Source: Pseudogulbenkiania sp. MAI-1 | Lineage (GTDB): Bacteria > Pseudomonadota > Gammaproteobacteria > Burkholderiales > Chromobacteriaceae | Direction: 5' to 3' | DNA length: 64,000 bases | NCBI RefSeq assembly: GCF_000527175.1 | Contig: NZ_AZUR01000001.1 | Span: forward strand, 2,394,501-2,458,500 | Shown here: positions 36,129 through 46,792 of the stretch, one piece after another | Layout: every line of letters begins with the position of its first letter | How positions within the stretch are numbered: position 1 is the first letter of the stretch | The notes under the pieces: model-generated | What the model was told of the DNA's origin: nothing | The model's input: only the letters and a program-made list of their open reading frames with translations | Database searches by the model: none | Program-made: the position numbers and the translations under genes

Positions 36129-37160
36129 ATGAAGGCTCTCGATACACTTGCTCAACTTCCCAGACTCAATCTGCGAGGATTTACCTCGCCCGTGCAATAC
36201 CTCGAACGCTTCAGCGCGGAAATCGGCATCGAGGTATGGTGCAAGCGCGACGATATCGGTACGGTTGGCCTTGCCGGTAACAAGGTGCGCAAGCTCGAAG
36301 TCGAACTCGCGTACGCCATCGCCCAAGGCGCCAGGCACCTGGTTGCCGAAGGTTCGCGTCTTTCCAACGCGGCGCGCGCAGTTGCAGCGGCGGCGGCGGC
36401 CACTGGTCTTCGCTGCACGCTTGTGCTGTGCCACGACGAACCATGTGAGCCAGTGGGCAATCTGCTTCTGGACGGACTGTTCGGGGCGCATCTGCGATTC
36501 GTTGGCAATGCCAGCTGGGCTGAACTCGCTCAGCATGCCGAGGAGGTGGTGACCGAACTCGAGAATGCGGGGGAGCGTGTCTATCGGCTTCCCATCGGCT
36601 GTGCCTCGGAGAGAAGTTCCTTAGGCTTTGCCCTCGCATACGCTGAGCTTCACGCTCAAATGGCCGCGCAAGGGCGTGAGGTTGGCACCATCGTGCACGC
36701 CAGTTCATCGGGGGGAACCCACTCGGGACTGGTGCTTGGCAATGCGCTTCACGAGTCGCCGAGCACGATCCGAGGCATCGTCGTCGCCGGGGAGGTCTAT
36801 GACGATGTTCCGGGTCAATACCTCGCCTTTGCGCAGGGCGGTGCACGTCTGATCGGCGCGGAGGTTGAACTGACGCGCAGCGACATCAATCTCACCGAGG
36901 ACTATCTCGGGGACGGCTACGGGCTGCCCGCTCCCGGGGTGATGGAGGCGATCGATCTTCTTGCCACGACCGAAGGCATACTCGTGGATCCGGTCTACAG
37001 CGCCAAGGCTGTCGCTGCGCTCATCGATCTCGCTGCAAGGGACGAATTGGAAGGCCCTGTTGTCTTCTGGCACACGGGCGGGTATCACTCGCTCTTCGAT
37101 CCTCATTACTCGCGGAAAGTCTGGACCGAGATCGAACGGCTTTCTGCCGTGCGGCTGTAG
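36129..37160 (+). CDS. D-cysteine desulfhydrase / ACC-deaminase-like PLP enzyme with altered active-site loop
   Basis: A 343-residue fold-type II PLP enzyme. Lys52 in GNKVRKLE is the PLP lysine, and SSSGGTHSGLVLG holds the phosphate. In most relatives the next loop reads GGxxSNHAR; here it is EGSRLSNAAR (Ser79, Asn80, Ala81), so the usual His that supports catalysis is replaced by Ala. Known relatives turn D-cysteine to pyruvate, H2S and ammonia or open 1-aminocyclopropane-1-carboxylate. The change suggests a different substrate. It starts at the ATG at 36129 facing away from the AraC gene. Confidence 0.82.
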   Translation: MKALDTLAQLPRLNLRGFTSPVQYLERFSAEIGIEVWCKRDDIGTVGLAGNKVRKLEVELAYAIAQGARHLVAEGSRLSNAARAVAAAAAATGLRCTLVLCHDEPCEPVGNLLLDGLFGAHLRFVGNASWAELAQHAEEVVTELENAGERVYRLPIGCASERSSLGFALAYAELHAQMAAQGREVGTIVHASSSGGTHSGLVLGNALHESPSTIRGIVVAGEVYDDVPGQYLAFAQGGARLIGAEVELTRSDINLTEDYLGDGYGLPAPGVMEAIDLLATTEGILVDPVYSAKAVAALIDLAARDELEGPVVFWHTGGYHSLFDPHYSRKVWTEIERLSAVRL

Positions 37161-37722
37161 CTCGTCGAGCGCAAGGCATCCGCCGGAGGCGCTCTGGCTA
37201 GTTCAGCCGGAGCGTCTCGCCCTCGGGTAGAGTTGTCTTCGAGGCACCTTGCCGGTTCAAGTCGGAGAAGCCCGGCGATCTCGTGGAACTGGCCAGCCCG
37301 CTTTTTCCTGATTCACCACTCGGCCTCTCAGGGCGGCTCGGTCGCCCTGTGCTCATCCATCCGGCCTGACGCCGGACCACGCCGAACAGGAACACAACGA
37401 CGTCTACCGAGCCGGTGGTCGCTTGTTCGGCCTTTCTTAGATGAATGGCCACATTGCCGGGGAGAGCGGCCAATTCGCCGGCCAGTGGCCACAGTGAGTA
37501 CGCATTCCACAAAGTTGAAAGCTGCCATTCAGTAGTATTTCAAGCCAATGTCTGGTGTGCGGCTCATAGCTGTCCTAGCTGACTCAGTACGTCACCGGCA
37601 GCTCAGGCCGAGGTACAGAAGTTGGGCGACCGGCAGTTCTCCTCCGAGTCACTCGGTCGGCCACAATAGCCGATCAAGTTGCGCTTACACTCAACGCGCC
37701 CTGCCGGGCGTCCAATGAAAAT

Positions 37723-37741
37723 GCCCCGCACTAGGCGGGGC
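37723..37741. terminator. GC-rich hairpin downstream of acnB, possible terminator
   Basis: GCCCCGC-ACTAG-GCGGGGC, a perfect 7-bp stem. It lies about 90 bases past the acnB stop; on the minus strand it is followed by ATTTTCATT, on the plus strand by AGCTTTT, so it could act either way. Confidence 0.6.
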
Positions 37742-37752
37742 AGCTTTTCACA

Positions 37753-37775
37753 TTGGGGGTATCCTTGGGGGTATC
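37753..37775. repeat. Tandem TTGGGGGTATC repeat
   Basis: Two exact 11-base copies (37753-37763 and 37765-37775) separated by one C. Such GGGGTATC motifs are often seen beside integrase attachment sites, but no integrase gene adjoins it here. Confidence 0.6.
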
Positions 37776-37832
37776 AATCAGCAGAAAGCCGCCTCAGAGA
37801 AAATCACCACAACACGGAAACCCTTACTGCGC

Positions 37833-40424
37833 TTAGACATTGACAGTGTCGGCCACTTCCTTGAACTCGTCGATCTGGTCGAAGTTCATGTACTTGTAGA
37901 CATCGGCAGCCTGTTTGTTGATGACGCCGATATCGGCCATGTACTCTTCCTTGCTCGGGATGCGGCCCAGCTTGGAGCAGATCGCAGCCAGTTCCGCCGA
38001 GCCGAGATACACATTGGTGTTCTTGCCCAGACGGTTCGGGAAGTTACGGGTCGAGGTCGACATCACGGTGGCACCCTCGCGCACCTGGGCCTGGTTACCC
38101 ATGCACAGCGAGCAGCCCGGCATTTCGGTGCGGGCACCGGCGGTGCCGAACACGCCGTAGTGGCCTTCGTTGGTCAGCTGCTGAGCGTCCATCTTGGTCG
38201 GCGGGGCCACCCACAGCTTGACCGGGATGTCGCGCTTGCCTTCCAGCAGCTTGGAGGCGGCACGGAAGTGACCGATGTTGGTCATGCAGGAACCGATGAA
38301 CACTTCGTCAATCTTGGCGCCGGCCACGTCGGACAGGGTCTTCACGTCGTCCGGGTCGTTCGGGCAGGCCACGATCGGCTCATGGATATCGGCAAGGTCG
38401 ATCTCGATCACGGCGGCGTACTCGGCATCGGCGTCCGGCTGCAGCAGTTCGCCGTTGGCGATCCACTGTTCCATAGCCTTGATGCGGCGCTCCAGCGTGC
38501 GGGCATCCTGATAGCCGTCGGCGATCATCACCTTCATCAGGGTGATGTTCGACTTCATGTACTCGACGATCGGTTCCTTGTTCAGGTGCACGGTACAACC
38601 GGCGGCGGAACGCTCGGCCGAGGCGTCGGACAGTTCGAACGCCTGCTCGACCTTCAGGTTCGGCAGACCTTCGATTTCCAGGATGCGACCGGAGAAGATG
38701 TTCTTCTTGCCGGCCTTGGCCACGGTCAGCAGGCCTTGCTTGATGGCGTAGAGCGGAATGGCGTTGACCAGATCACGCAGGGTGACGCCCGGCTGCATTT
38801 CGCCCTTGAAGCGCACCAGCACCGATTCCGGCATGTCGAGCGGCATCACGCCGGTGGCGGCGGCGAAGGCCACGAGGCCCGAACCGGCCGGGAAGGAGAT
38901 GCCGATCGGGAAGCGGGTGTGGCTGTCGCCGCCGGTGCCGACGGTATCCGGCAGCAGCAGACGGTTGAGCCAGGAGTGGATCACGCCGTCGCCCGGACGC
39001 AGCGCCACGCCACCGCGGGTGGAGATGAAGGCCGGCAGTTCCTTGTGCATTTTCACGTCCACCGGCTTCGGATAGGCGGCGGTGTGACAGAAGGACTGCA
39101 TCACCAGGTCGGCGGAGAAGCCCAGGCAAGCCAGGTCCTTCAGCTCGTCGCGGGTCATCGGGCCGGTGGTGTCCTGGGAGCCGACGGTGGTCATCTTCGG
39201 TTCGCAGTAGGTGCCCGGACGCACGCCCTGGCCTTCCGGCAGACCGCAGGCGCGGCCGACCATCTTCTGCGCCAGCGAGAAGCCCTTGCCGGAATCGACC
39301 GGCGCTTGCGGCAGGCGGAATTCGGTGGACGCCGGCAGGCCCAGCGCTTCACGTGCCTTGCCGGTCAGGCCGCGGCCGATGATCAGGTTGATACGGCCGC
39401 CGGCGCGCACTTCATCCAGGATCACGTCGGACTTGAGCGCGAACTCGGCGATCTTCTCGCCGTTCTTCTCGATCTTGCCTTCATACGGGAAGATGTCGAT
39501 CACGTCGCCCATTTCCATCTTGGAGACGTCGACTTCGATCGGCAGTGCGCCGGAGTCTTCCTGGGTGTTGAAGAAGATCGGGGCGATCTTGCCGCCCAGG
39601 CACACCCCGCCGAAGCGCTTGTTCGGCACGAACGGGATGTCTTCGCCGGTGGCCCAGATCACGCTGTTGGTGGCGGACTTGCGGGACGAGCCGGTACCGA
39701 CCACGTCACCGACGTAGGCGACCAGGTGGCCTTTTTTCTTCAGGTCTTCCAGGAACTGGACCGGGCCGCGCTTGCCGTCTTCTTCCGGCTTGAAGGCCGC
39801 GTCCGGACGGGTGTTCTTCAACATGGCCAGGTAGTGCAGCGGGATGTCCGGACGGGACCAGGCATCCGGAGCCGGGGACAGGTCGTCGGTGTTGGTTTCG
39901 CCCGGCACCTTGAACACGGTCACGGTGATTTTCTCGGCCACGGCCGGACGGCTGGTGAACCACTCGGCGTTGGCCCAGGATTCGACCACTTCGCGGGCGA
40001 AGGCGTTGCCCTTGTCCATCTTCTCCTTCACGTCGTGGAAGGAGTCGAACATCAGCAGGGTCTTCTTCAGGCCGTTGGCGGCGATCTGGCCCACGGCAGC
40101 GTCGTCGAGCAGGTCGATCAGCGGCTTGATGTTGTAGCCGCCCAGCATGGTGCCCAAGAGTTCGGTGGCTTTCTCGCGCGAGATCAGCGCACAGGCCACG
40201 TCGCCATCGGCCACGGCGGCCAGGAAGGAGGCCTTGACCTTGGCGGCATCGTCCACGCCCGGCGGCACGCGGTGGGTAATCAGCTCGACCAGGAAGTCTT
40301 CTTCACCCTTGGGCGGGTTCTTCAGGAGTTCGACCAGTTCTTCGGTCTGCTTGGCGGAAAGCGGCAGCGGCGGGATGCCCAGAGCGGCACGCTCGGCAAC
40401 ATGTTGGCGGTAAGCTTCAAGCAT
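37833..40424 (-). CDS. acnB: Aconitate hydratase B
   Basis: An 863-residue TCA-cycle enzyme interconverting citrate and isocitrate, also able to dehydrate 2-methylisocitrate. The AcnB-specific N-terminal HEAT-like domain ([22 protein letters not shown]) comes before the swivel domain, opposite to AcnA order. Iron-sulfur ligand cysteines are in [13 protein letters not shown] and [11 protein letters not shown]. Full length with no damage. AAAGGTTACGAACC precedes the ATG. Divergent from the LysR gene at 40612. Confidence 0.96.
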   Translation of the reverse strand: MLEAYRQHVAERAALGIPPLPLSAKQTEELVELLKNPPKGEEDFLVELITHRVPPGVDDAAKVKASFLAAVADGDVACALISREKATELLGTMLGGYNIKPLIDLLDDAAVGQIAANGLKKTLLMFDSFHDVKEKMDKGNAFAREVVESWANAEWFTSRPAVAEKITVTVFKVPGETNTDDLSPAPDAWSRPDIPLHYLAMLKNTRPDAAFKPEEDGKRGPVQFLEDLKKKGHLVAYVGDVVGTGSSRKSATNSVIWATGEDIPFVPNKRFGGVCLGGKIAPIFFNTQEDSGALPIEVDVSKMEMGDVIDIFPYEGKIEKNGEKIAEFALKSDVILDEVRAGGRINLIIGRGLTGKAREALGLPASTEFRLPQAPVDSGKGFSLAQKMVGRACGLPEGQGVRPGTYCEPKMTTVGSQDTTGPMTRDELKDLACLGFSADLVMQSFCHTAAYPKPVDVKMHKELPAFISTRGGVALRPGDGVIHSWLNRLLLPDTVGTGGDSHTRFPIGISFPAGSGLVAFAAATGVMPLDMPESVLVRFKGEMQPGVTLRDLVNAIPLYAIKQGLLTVAKAGKKNIFSGRILEIEGLPNLKVEQAFELSDASAERSAAGCTVHLNKEPIVEYMKSNITLMKVMIADGYQDARTLERRIKAMEQWIANGELLQPDADAEYAAVIEIDLADIHEPIVACPNDPDDVKTLSDVAGAKIDEVFIGSCMTNIGHFRAASKLLEGKRDIPVKLWVAPPTKMDAQQLTNEGHYGVFGTAGARTEMPGCSLCMGNQAQVREGATVMSTSTRNFPNRLGKNTNVYLGSAELAAICSKLGRIPSKEEYMADIGVINKQAADVYKYMNFDQIDEFKEVADTVNV

Positions 40425-40611
40425 GGTTCGTAACCTTTACGCTGGAGTTGTTGGGATTGAGTCGGCCGGCAATGGGGTGTGACTCCTGCCAGCTATCGCC
40501 CAAGGGAAGATCGCATTCTCTCCCCTATTTTTTGATGCAGGAAGATTACGCGGTCTGGGCGAGGGTTACAAACGAGTAATCGCCACAGCGCCTGTGAGTT
40601 AAAATCACACC

Positions 40612-41514
40612 ATGAACACTTATCCTCCTCTCAACGCCTTGCGCATTTTCGAAGCGGCAGCAAGGCTGGAAAGCTTCTCGGCGGCGGCCAACGAACTCTT
40701 CATCACCCATGGCGCTGTGAGCAAGCAGATCAAGCAACTCGAAGAATGGCTGGGTGTGAAGCTGTTCGACCGTACCGGCGGCCGGGTCAAGCTGAGCGAC
40801 ACCGGCTGGCGCTACCTGATCCAGGTGCAGGACGGACTGGACCTGATCGCCAACGCCACCTCGCAGCTGCTGCAACCGGACCGGCTGCGGCGGCTGACGG
40901 TCAACTCCACTCCGACCTTCGCCCGGCACTGGCTGCTGCCCCGGCTCGCCCAGTTCCGCGCGATCTGCCCGGATGTCGAACTGCATCTGGTCACCTCGGA
41001 CCGCGACATCAGCCGCCTCGACGCGCCGTTCGACATCGCCATCCGGCGCGGCCCCGGCGACTGGCCGGGCCATATCGCCAAGCCGTTCCTGGAGGAGTGG
41101 GAACTGCCCTTGTGCAGCCCCGCGCTGCTGGCCCAGGCGCCGGTGTCGTCGCCGGCCGACCTGGCCCGGCACACCCTGCTCTACGCCGACACCCGCCCGA
41201 CCGCCTGGCAGCGCTGGCTCACGCTGGCCGGCGTGCCGGACCTGAAACCCGCCAGCACGCTGCATTTCGATCGTTTCTCGCTGGCGCTGCAGGCGGCGAT
41301 GGACGGGTTGGGCGTGGTGCTGGGGCCGATGCCGATGGCGCAGGACGAGATCGACCGTGGCTACCTGACGGCGCCGCTGTCGAGCCCGATCGTGCCGGTG
41401 CGCGCCTATTGCTGGGTCGCCCCGCGCACCGCGGTGGACGACCCGACCGTCAGCACCTTTTGCAGCTGGCTGGAGTCCTGCGCCGCCTGGCACGGCATGC
41501 ATCCGGCCGCTTGA
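40612..41514 (+). CDS. LysR-family regulator (GcvA-like) between acnB and acnA
   Basis: A 300-residue regulator. The winged helix NTYPPLNALRIFEAAARLESFSAAANELFITHGAVSKQIKQLEE (given by its ends) is typical of GcvA-type LysR proteins, as is the C-terminal effector domain with DRDISRLDAPFDIAIRRG. It is divergent from acnB and just upstream of acnA (72 bases), so control of either aconitase is plausible. The effector is unknown. Confidence 0.9.
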   Translation: MNTYPPLNALRIFEAAARLESFSAAANELFITHGAVSKQIKQLEEWLGVKLFDRTGGRVKLSDTGWRYLIQVQDGLDLIANATSQLLQPDRLRRLTVNSTPTFARHWLLPRLAQFRAICPDVELHLVTSDRDISRLDAPFDIAIRRGPGDWPGHIAKPFLEEWELPLCSPALLAQAPVSSPADLARHTLLYADTRPTAWQRWLTLAGVPDLKPASTLHFDRFSLALQAAMDGLGVVLGPMPMAQDEIDRGYLTAPLSSPIVPVRAYCWVAPRTAVDDPTVSTFCSWLESCAAWHGMHPAA

Positions 41515-41586
41515 GGGCGGCGGAATCCGGTTGATTGGCCATAATGAAAGGTACGTTTTATCGGCCTGGCCCGTCACGGAGATACC

Positions 41587-44409
41587 ATGGATCACAATAC
41601 GTTCAACACGCTCAGGACCATCGAGACTCATCCCGGCAACCCCCTGCTCTACTACTCCCTGCCGGCACTGGAGGAAGCGGGATTCGGCGCGGTATCGCGC
41701 CTGCCGGTGTCGATCCGCATCGTGCTGGAGTCAGTGCTGCGCCATTGCGACGGCAAGAAAGTCACCGAGGAGCACGTGCGCCAGTTGGCGAACTGGCAGC
41801 CCAACACCGCGCGCACCGATGAGATTCCGTTCGTCGTCGCGCGCGTGGTGCTGCAGGATTTCACCGGCGTGCCGCTCCTGGCCGATCTGGCCGCGATGCG
41901 CAACGTGGCCGACGAGATGGGCAAGGACCCCAAGCTGATCGAGCCGCTGGTGCCGGTCGACCTGGTGGTGGACCACTCGGTGATGATCGACCACTACGGC
42001 GGCCCGGACGCGCTGCGGCTCAACATGGAGCTGGAATTCGAGCGCAACCGCGAACGCTACCAGTTCATGAAATGGGGCATGCAGGCGTTCGATACCTTCA
42101 AGGTGGTGCCGCCGGGCATCGGCATCGTGCATCAGGTCAACCTGGAGCACTTGTTCCGCGGCGTGCAGATCCGTGACGGGGTGGTGTTCCCCGACACGCT
42201 GGTCGGCACCGACAGCCACACCACGATGATCAACGGCGTCGGCGTGGTCGGCTGGGGGGTGGGCGGCATCGAGGCGGAGGCCGCCATGCTCGGCCAGCCG
42301 GTGTACTTCCTGACGCCGGACGTGGTGGGTGTCGAGCTGACCGGCAAGCTGGCCGAAGGCATCACCGCCACCGACCTGGTGCTGACCGTGACCGAGATGC
42401 TGCGGCGCCAGAAGGTGGTCGGCAAGTTCGTCGAGTTTTTCGGCGAAGGCACCGCCAGCCTGACCGTGACCGACCGAGCCACCATCGCCAACATGGCCCC
42501 GGAGTACGGCGCCACGATGGGCTTCTTCCCGGTGGACGAGAAGACAGTCGACTACCTGAAGAAGACCGGCCGCAGCGACAGCGAGGTAGAGCATTTCGAG
42601 GAGTACTTCCGCGCCCAGGGGCTGTTCGGCGTGCCCAGGGCGGGGGAGATCGACTACAGCATGACGCTCAAGCTCGACCTTTCCAGCATCGTCCCCTCGC
42701 TGGCCGGGCCGAAACGCCCGCAGGACCGCATCGAGCTGGCGGCGATGAAGGACAACTTCGCCAAGCTGTTCTCGTTGCCGGTGGCACAGAACGGCTTCAA
42801 CAAGCCCGCCGAGGAACTGACGCGCCGCTACCCCACCGAGGCCCGCGCCAGCGTCGCCAGCCATGCCTCCGAAGCGGCGGCCCCGGCGGTGCGCCACCAG
42901 ATCGAGATGCTCGACAACCACCCCATGATCGAGAGCGAAGGACGCGGGCCGGATGCCACGCCCGAGCCGCCGTCGATGGATCTCGGGCACGGCGACGTGC
43001 TGATCGCCGCCATCACCAGTTGCACCAACACCTCCAACCCCAGCGTGCTGCTGGCGGCCGGCCTGCTGGCGAAGAAGGCGGTCGAAAAGGGGCTGACCGT
43101 GCCTCCGCGCGTCAAGACCAGCCTGGCGCCGGGCTCGCGCGTCGTCACCGAATACCTGGGCAAGACCGGCCTGCTCGAACCGCTGGCCAAGCTCGGCTTC
43201 AACGTCGCCGCCTACGGTTGCACCACCTGCATCGGCAATGCCGGCGACCTGCGCCCCGAGTTCAACGAGGCCATCACCCGGCACGACCTGGTCTGCGCCG
43301 CGGTGCTGTCCGGCAACCGCAACTTCGAGGCGCGCATCCACCCCAATCTGCGCGCCAACTTCCTCGCTTCGCCGCCGCTGGTGGTGGCGTTCGCGCTGGC
43401 CGGGCGTGTCACCATCGACATGACGCGCGAAGCGCTGGGCACCGGCCGGGATGGTCAGCCGGTCTACCTCAAGGACATCTGGCCGAGCACGGACGAAGTG
43501 GCGCAGTTGCTGCCCCATGCCATGGACCCGGACGTGTTCCGCCACCTCTACGGCGACTTCACCCGCGACCACGACTTGTGGAATGCCATCCCCGCACCGC
43601 TCGGCGACGTCTACAGCTGGCCCAAGTCCACCTATATCGCCCGTCCGCCGTTCTTCGACGACTTCTCGATGCAGCCGGGCAAGGTCGGCGACATCAAGGG
43701 GGCGCGCGCCTTGCTGCTGCTGGGCGATTCGGTGACCACCGACCACATTTCGCCGGCCGGCTCGTTCCGCGACAGCACCCCGGCCGGGCAATACCTGCTG
43801 GCCGAAGGCGTGGCGAAGAAGGACTTCAACAGCTACGGCAGCCGCCGCGGCAACCACGAGGTGATGATCCGCGGCACCTTCGCCAACGTGCGCATCAAGA
43901 ACCTGATGCTGCCGCCCAACGAGGATGGCAGCCGGATCGAAGGCGGCTATACCTTGTTCGACGGCCATCAGACCACCGTCTACGACGCGGCGATGAAGTA
44001 CTGCCACCGCAACACCCCGACCATGGTGTTCGCCGGGGAGGAGTACGGCACCGGCTCCAGCCGCGACTGGGCGGCCAAGGGCACGCAGCTCTTGGGTGTC
44101 AAGGCCGTGGTGGCGAAAAGTTTCGAGCGCATCCACCGCTCCAACCTGGTCGGCATGGGCGCGCTGCCGCTGCAGTTCAAGAACGGCGACAGCTGGGAAA
44201 GCCTGGGCCTTACCGGCGAGGAAAGTTTCGACATCGTCGGTATCGAGCAGGGGCTCAAGCCGCAGCAGGATCTGACGCTGCACATCACCCGGCCGGATGG
44301 CAGCCGGCGCGACGTCATCGTGCTGTCACGCATCGACACCCCGATCGAGGTCGAGTACTACCGCCACGGCGGCATCTTGCCCTTTGTGCTGCGCGAACTG
44401 ATGCATTGA
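41587..44409 (+). CDS. acnA: Aconitate hydratase A
   Basis: A 940-residue aconitase/IRP-type enzyme. [35 protein letters not shown] and the cluster cysteines in [12 protein letters not shown] and [11 protein letters not shown] are present; the C-terminal swivel domain ([17 protein letters not shown]) completes it. It is about 50 residues longer than typical AcnA, mainly because of a low-similarity stretch around residues 415-460 ([16 protein letters not shown]). CGGAGATACC precedes the ATG. AcnD-type methylcitrate function is less likely because no prp genes are near. Confidence 0.95.
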   Translation: MDHNTFNTLRTIETHPGNPLLYYSLPALEEAGFGAVSRLPVSIRIVLESVLRHCDGKKVTEEHVRQLANWQPNTARTDEIPFVVARVVLQDFTGVPLLADLAAMRNVADEMGKDPKLIEPLVPVDLVVDHSVMIDHYGGPDALRLNMELEFERNRERYQFMKWGMQAFDTFKVVPPGIGIVHQVNLEHLFRGVQIRDGVVFPDTLVGTDSHTTMINGVGVVGWGVGGIEAEAAMLGQPVYFLTPDVVGVELTGKLAEGITATDLVLTVTEMLRRQKVVGKFVEFFGEGTASLTVTDRATIANMAPEYGATMGFFPVDEKTVDYLKKTGRSDSEVEHFEEYFRAQGLFGVPRAGEIDYSMTLKLDLSSIVPSLAGPKRPQDRIELAAMKDNFAKLFSLPVAQNGFNKPAEELTRRYPTEARASVASHASEAAAPAVRHQIEMLDNHPMIESEGRGPDATPEPPSMDLGHGDVLIAAITSCTNTSNPSVLLAAGLLAKKAVEKGLTVPPRVKTSLAPGSRVVTEYLGKTGLLEPLAKLGFNVAAYGCTTCIGNAGDLRPEFNEAITRHDLVCAAVLSGNRNFEARIHPNLRANFLASPPLVVAFALAGRVTIDMTREALGTGRDGQPVYLKDIWPSTDEVAQLLPHAMDPDVFRHLYGDFTRDHDLWNAIPAPLGDVYSWPKSTYIARPPFFDDFSMQPGKVGDIKGARALLLLGDSVTTDHISPAGSFRDSTPAGQYLLAEGVAKKDFNSYGSRRGNHEVMIRGTFANVRIKNLMLPPNEDGSRIEGGYTLFDGHQTTVYDAAMKYCHRNTPTMVFAGEEYGTGSSRDWAAKGTQLLGVKAVVAKSFERIHRSNLVGMGALPLQFKNGDSWESLGLTGEESFDIVGIEQGLKPQQDLTLHITRPDGSRRDVIVLSRIDTPIEVEYYRHGGILPFVLRELMH

Positions 44410-44435
44410 AACCCGCTTTCCGGCAGCGTTGACAA

Positions 44436-44457
44436 AGCCCCCCGGCGACGGGGGGCT
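44436..44457 (+). terminator. Intrinsic terminator after acnA
   Basis: AGCCCCCCG-GCGA-CGGGGGGCT, a perfect 9-bp stem with a GCGA tetraloop, followed by CTTCT. It lies 27 bases past the acnA stop. Confidence 0.8.
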
Positions 44458-44659
44458 CTTCTATGGAACAGCATCACCCTACCGCCCGAACCATGGGGTT
44501 TTCACTCAGCCAAGGGTAAACCCCTATGGCTAACTTCTTCTCAAAGCCCATCCCATGTGCTTAGATAGCCCAATCCGGCACAGACCGGAACAACGCTCAG
44601 CATAAAAAAATGCACCGCCACCGCGCGGAAGCATCAGGAAAACTACAAAGGAGACTCTC

Positions 44660-45214
44660 GTGCACTCGCTGCTCGCCTTGTCACGTCTCATAGACGGGAT
44701 CACTGCGCGCATCGGCCGCTCCACCTCATGGATCGTGCTGGTCGTCGTGCTCATCAGCGCCGGTAACGCCGTTATCCGGAAACTGTTCAACGTCAGCTCC
44801 AACGCCTTTCTCGAAATCCAGTGGTATTTGTTCTCGGCCATGTTCCTGCTGGCGGCGGCCTATACCCTGCAACGCAACGAGCACATCCGCATCGACCTCT
44901 TGGCCGGCCGGCTGTCCAAACGCGGACAGGCCGTGCTCGACATCGTCTGCACGGTGCTGTTCCTGTTTCCGGTCGCCGCCATCATCGCCTGGTACGGCTG
45001 GCCGGTTTTCATGGACGCCTGGACGAGCGGTGAGATGTCGTCCGACCCCGGCGGGCTGATCCGCTGGCCGGTGCTGGTGCTGATCCCGATCGGCTTCACG
45101 CTGCTGTTGCTGCAAGGCGTATCCGAGATCATCAAGCGCGTCGGCTTTCTGCAAGGCCTGGCGCCGGACCCGACCGAGAAGACGCTGGATCCGCACAAGG
45201 AGGAGCACGTATGA
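44660..45214 (+). CDS. dctQ: TRAP transporter small permease (DctQ family)
   Basis: A 184-residue protein with four hydrophobic segments; SNAFLEIQWYLFSAMFLLAAAYTL and HIRIDLL are hallmark DctQ sequences. The start is a GTG at 44660 with AAAGGAG seven bases upstream. It overlaps the next gene by four bases. It forms the membrane complex with the large permease of a sodium-driven importer. Confidence 0.92.
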   Translation: MHSLLALSRLIDGITARIGRSTSWIVLVVVLISAGNAVIRKLFNVSSNAFLEIQWYLFSAMFLLAAAYTLQRNEHIRIDLLAGRLSKRGQAVLDIVCTVLFLFPVAAIIAWYGWPVFMDAWTSGEMSSDPGGLIRWPVLVLIPIGFTLLLLQGVSEIIKRVGFLQGLAPDPTEKTLDPHKEEHV

Positions 45215-46716
45215 ACCTGGAAATGATGGCTCCCGTCATGTTCGGATCGCTGATCGTGTTCCTGTTGATCGGCTATCCAGTGGCCTTCGCGCTGGGCGCG
45301 GTCGGCCTGCTGTTCAGCTGGATCGGCATCCACTTCGAGCTGCTGCGCCCCGAGCTGCTGCAGGCCCTGCCGCGCCAGGTGTTCGACATCATGAAGAACG
45401 ACACCCTGCTGGCGATCCCGTTCTTCACCTTCATGGGGCTGATTCTGGAACGCAGCGGCATGGCCGAGGACATGCTCGACACCATCGGCCAGTTGTTCGG
45501 GCGCATCCGCGGCGGCCTGGCCTTCGCGGTGATCTTCGTCGGCGCCCTGCTCGCCGCCACCACCGGCGTGGTGGCCGCCTCGGTGATCTCGATGGGGCTG
45601 ATCTCGCTGCCGATCATGCTGCGTTACGGTTACGACAAGCGTGTTGCCACCGGTGTCATCGCGGCCTCCGGCACGCTGGCGCAGATCATCCCGCCCAGCC
45701 TGGTGCTGATCGTACTGGCCGACCAGCTCGGCACCTCGGTGGGCGACATGTATACCGGCGCGATGGCACCGGGGCTGCTGCTGTGTGTGCTGTACGCGGT
45801 GTTCATCTTCGCGGTCACCATGGTGCGCCCGCAGTGGGCTCCTGCGCTGCCGGCGGAAGCACGCAGTCTGCGTGGGCTGGCGCTGGCCAGCCGCGTGCTG
45901 TTCGTCATGGTGCCGCCGCTGCTGCTGATCTTCCTGGTGCTGGGTACCATCTTCCTCGGCATTGCCACGCCGACCGAAGGCGGCGCGATGGGGGCGGTCG
46001 GCGCGCTGATCCTGGCCATCATCAACCGCCGGCTGAACGTGTCGCTGCTCAAGCAGGCGATGGACTCGACGCTGAAGCTGTCCACCTTCGTAGTGTTCAT
46101 CCTCATCGGCGCACGGGTGTTCCGCATCGCCTTCTTGGGCGTCGACGGCGACCGCTGGGTCGAGCACCTGTTGACCTCGCTGCCGGGCGGTCCGACCGGC
46201 TTCCTGATCGTGGTCAACCTGTTGGTGTTCTTCCTGGCGTTCTTCCTCGACTTCTTCGAGATCGCCTTCATCCTGGTGCCGCTCTTGGCGCCGGTGGCGC
46301 AGAAGCTGGGCATCGACCTGGTATGGTTCGGCGTGATCCTGGGGGTCAACATGCAGACCTCGTTCATGCATCCGCCGTTCGGCTTCGCCCTGTTCTATCT
46401 GAAGAGCGTGGCGCCCAAGGAGATCAAGACCACCGACATCTACTGGGGGGCCATCCCTTACGTGGTGATCCAGCTCATCATGGTGGGCCTGATCATCGCC
46501 ATGCCGGCGCTGGTGACCTCGTTCGTCGGCACGGAAGCGCTGACCAGCGCGAGCGAGGCCGAGGCCACGCTGCAGCAGATGGGGGAAACCCCCGCCATGC
46601 CGGAAGGCATCGAGATCCCGTCCGCTACGGAAGAAAGCTCGGCGCCGGCCGGCGAATCCGGACAGCCGGATCAAAGCGCCGATTTGCTCAAGCAGCTCAC
46701 TGGTGAAGATAAGTGA
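45211..46716 (+). CDS. dctM: TRAP transporter large permease (DctM family)
   Basis: A 501-residue permease with about 12 hydrophobic segments. GSLIVFLLIGYPVAFALG, TGVVAASVISMGLISLP and PPSLVLIVLADQLGTSVGDMYTGA are characteristic. The C-terminus carries an extra polar tail of about 70 residues (from EALTSASEAEATL) beyond the usual end, of unknown use. Preceded by AGGAGCACGT. Confidence 0.94.
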   Translation: MNLEMMAPVMFGSLIVFLLIGYPVAFALGAVGLLFSWIGIHFELLRPELLQALPRQVFDIMKNDTLLAIPFFTFMGLILERSGMAEDMLDTIGQLFGRIRGGLAFAVIFVGALLAATTGVVAASVISMGLISLPIMLRYGYDKRVATGVIAASGTLAQIIPPSLVLIVLADQLGTSVGDMYTGAMAPGLLLCVLYAVFIFAVTMVRPQWAPALPAEARSLRGLALASRVLFVMVPPLLLIFLVLGTIFLGIATPTEGGAMGAVGALILAIINRRLNVSLLKQAMDSTLKLSTFVVFILIGARVFRIAFLGVDGDRWVEHLLTSLPGGPTGFLIVVNLLVFFLAFFLDFFEIAFILVPLLAPVAQKLGIDLVWFGVILGVNMQTSFMHPPFGFALFYLKSVAPKEIKTTDIYWGAIPYVVIQLIMVGLIIAMPALVTSFVGTEALTSASEAEATLQQMGETPAMPEGIEIPSATEESSAPAGESGQPDQSADLLKQLTGEDK

Positions 46717-46792
46717 GGCCTTGATATTCCTTCAGGAGGGGCGGCCCGACTGCCCCGCTGACGACAGCAGTACACAACAAAGGAGATATAAC

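Larger units (their letters stand above)
37161..37832. other. Intergenic region between PLP enzyme and acnB
   Basis: About 670 bases, no supportable gene. It holds a stem-loop at 37723-37741 and a tandem repeat at 37753-37775, described separately. The rest contains short frames only and may be decayed mobile DNA, marking the right edge of the accessory region. Confidence 0.5.

Noticed and set aside
38160..40433. Long antisense frame across acnB
   Set aside because: Compositional shadow of acnB, no start signal.
41731..44283. Long antisense frame across acnA
   Set aside because: Compositional shadow of acnA.
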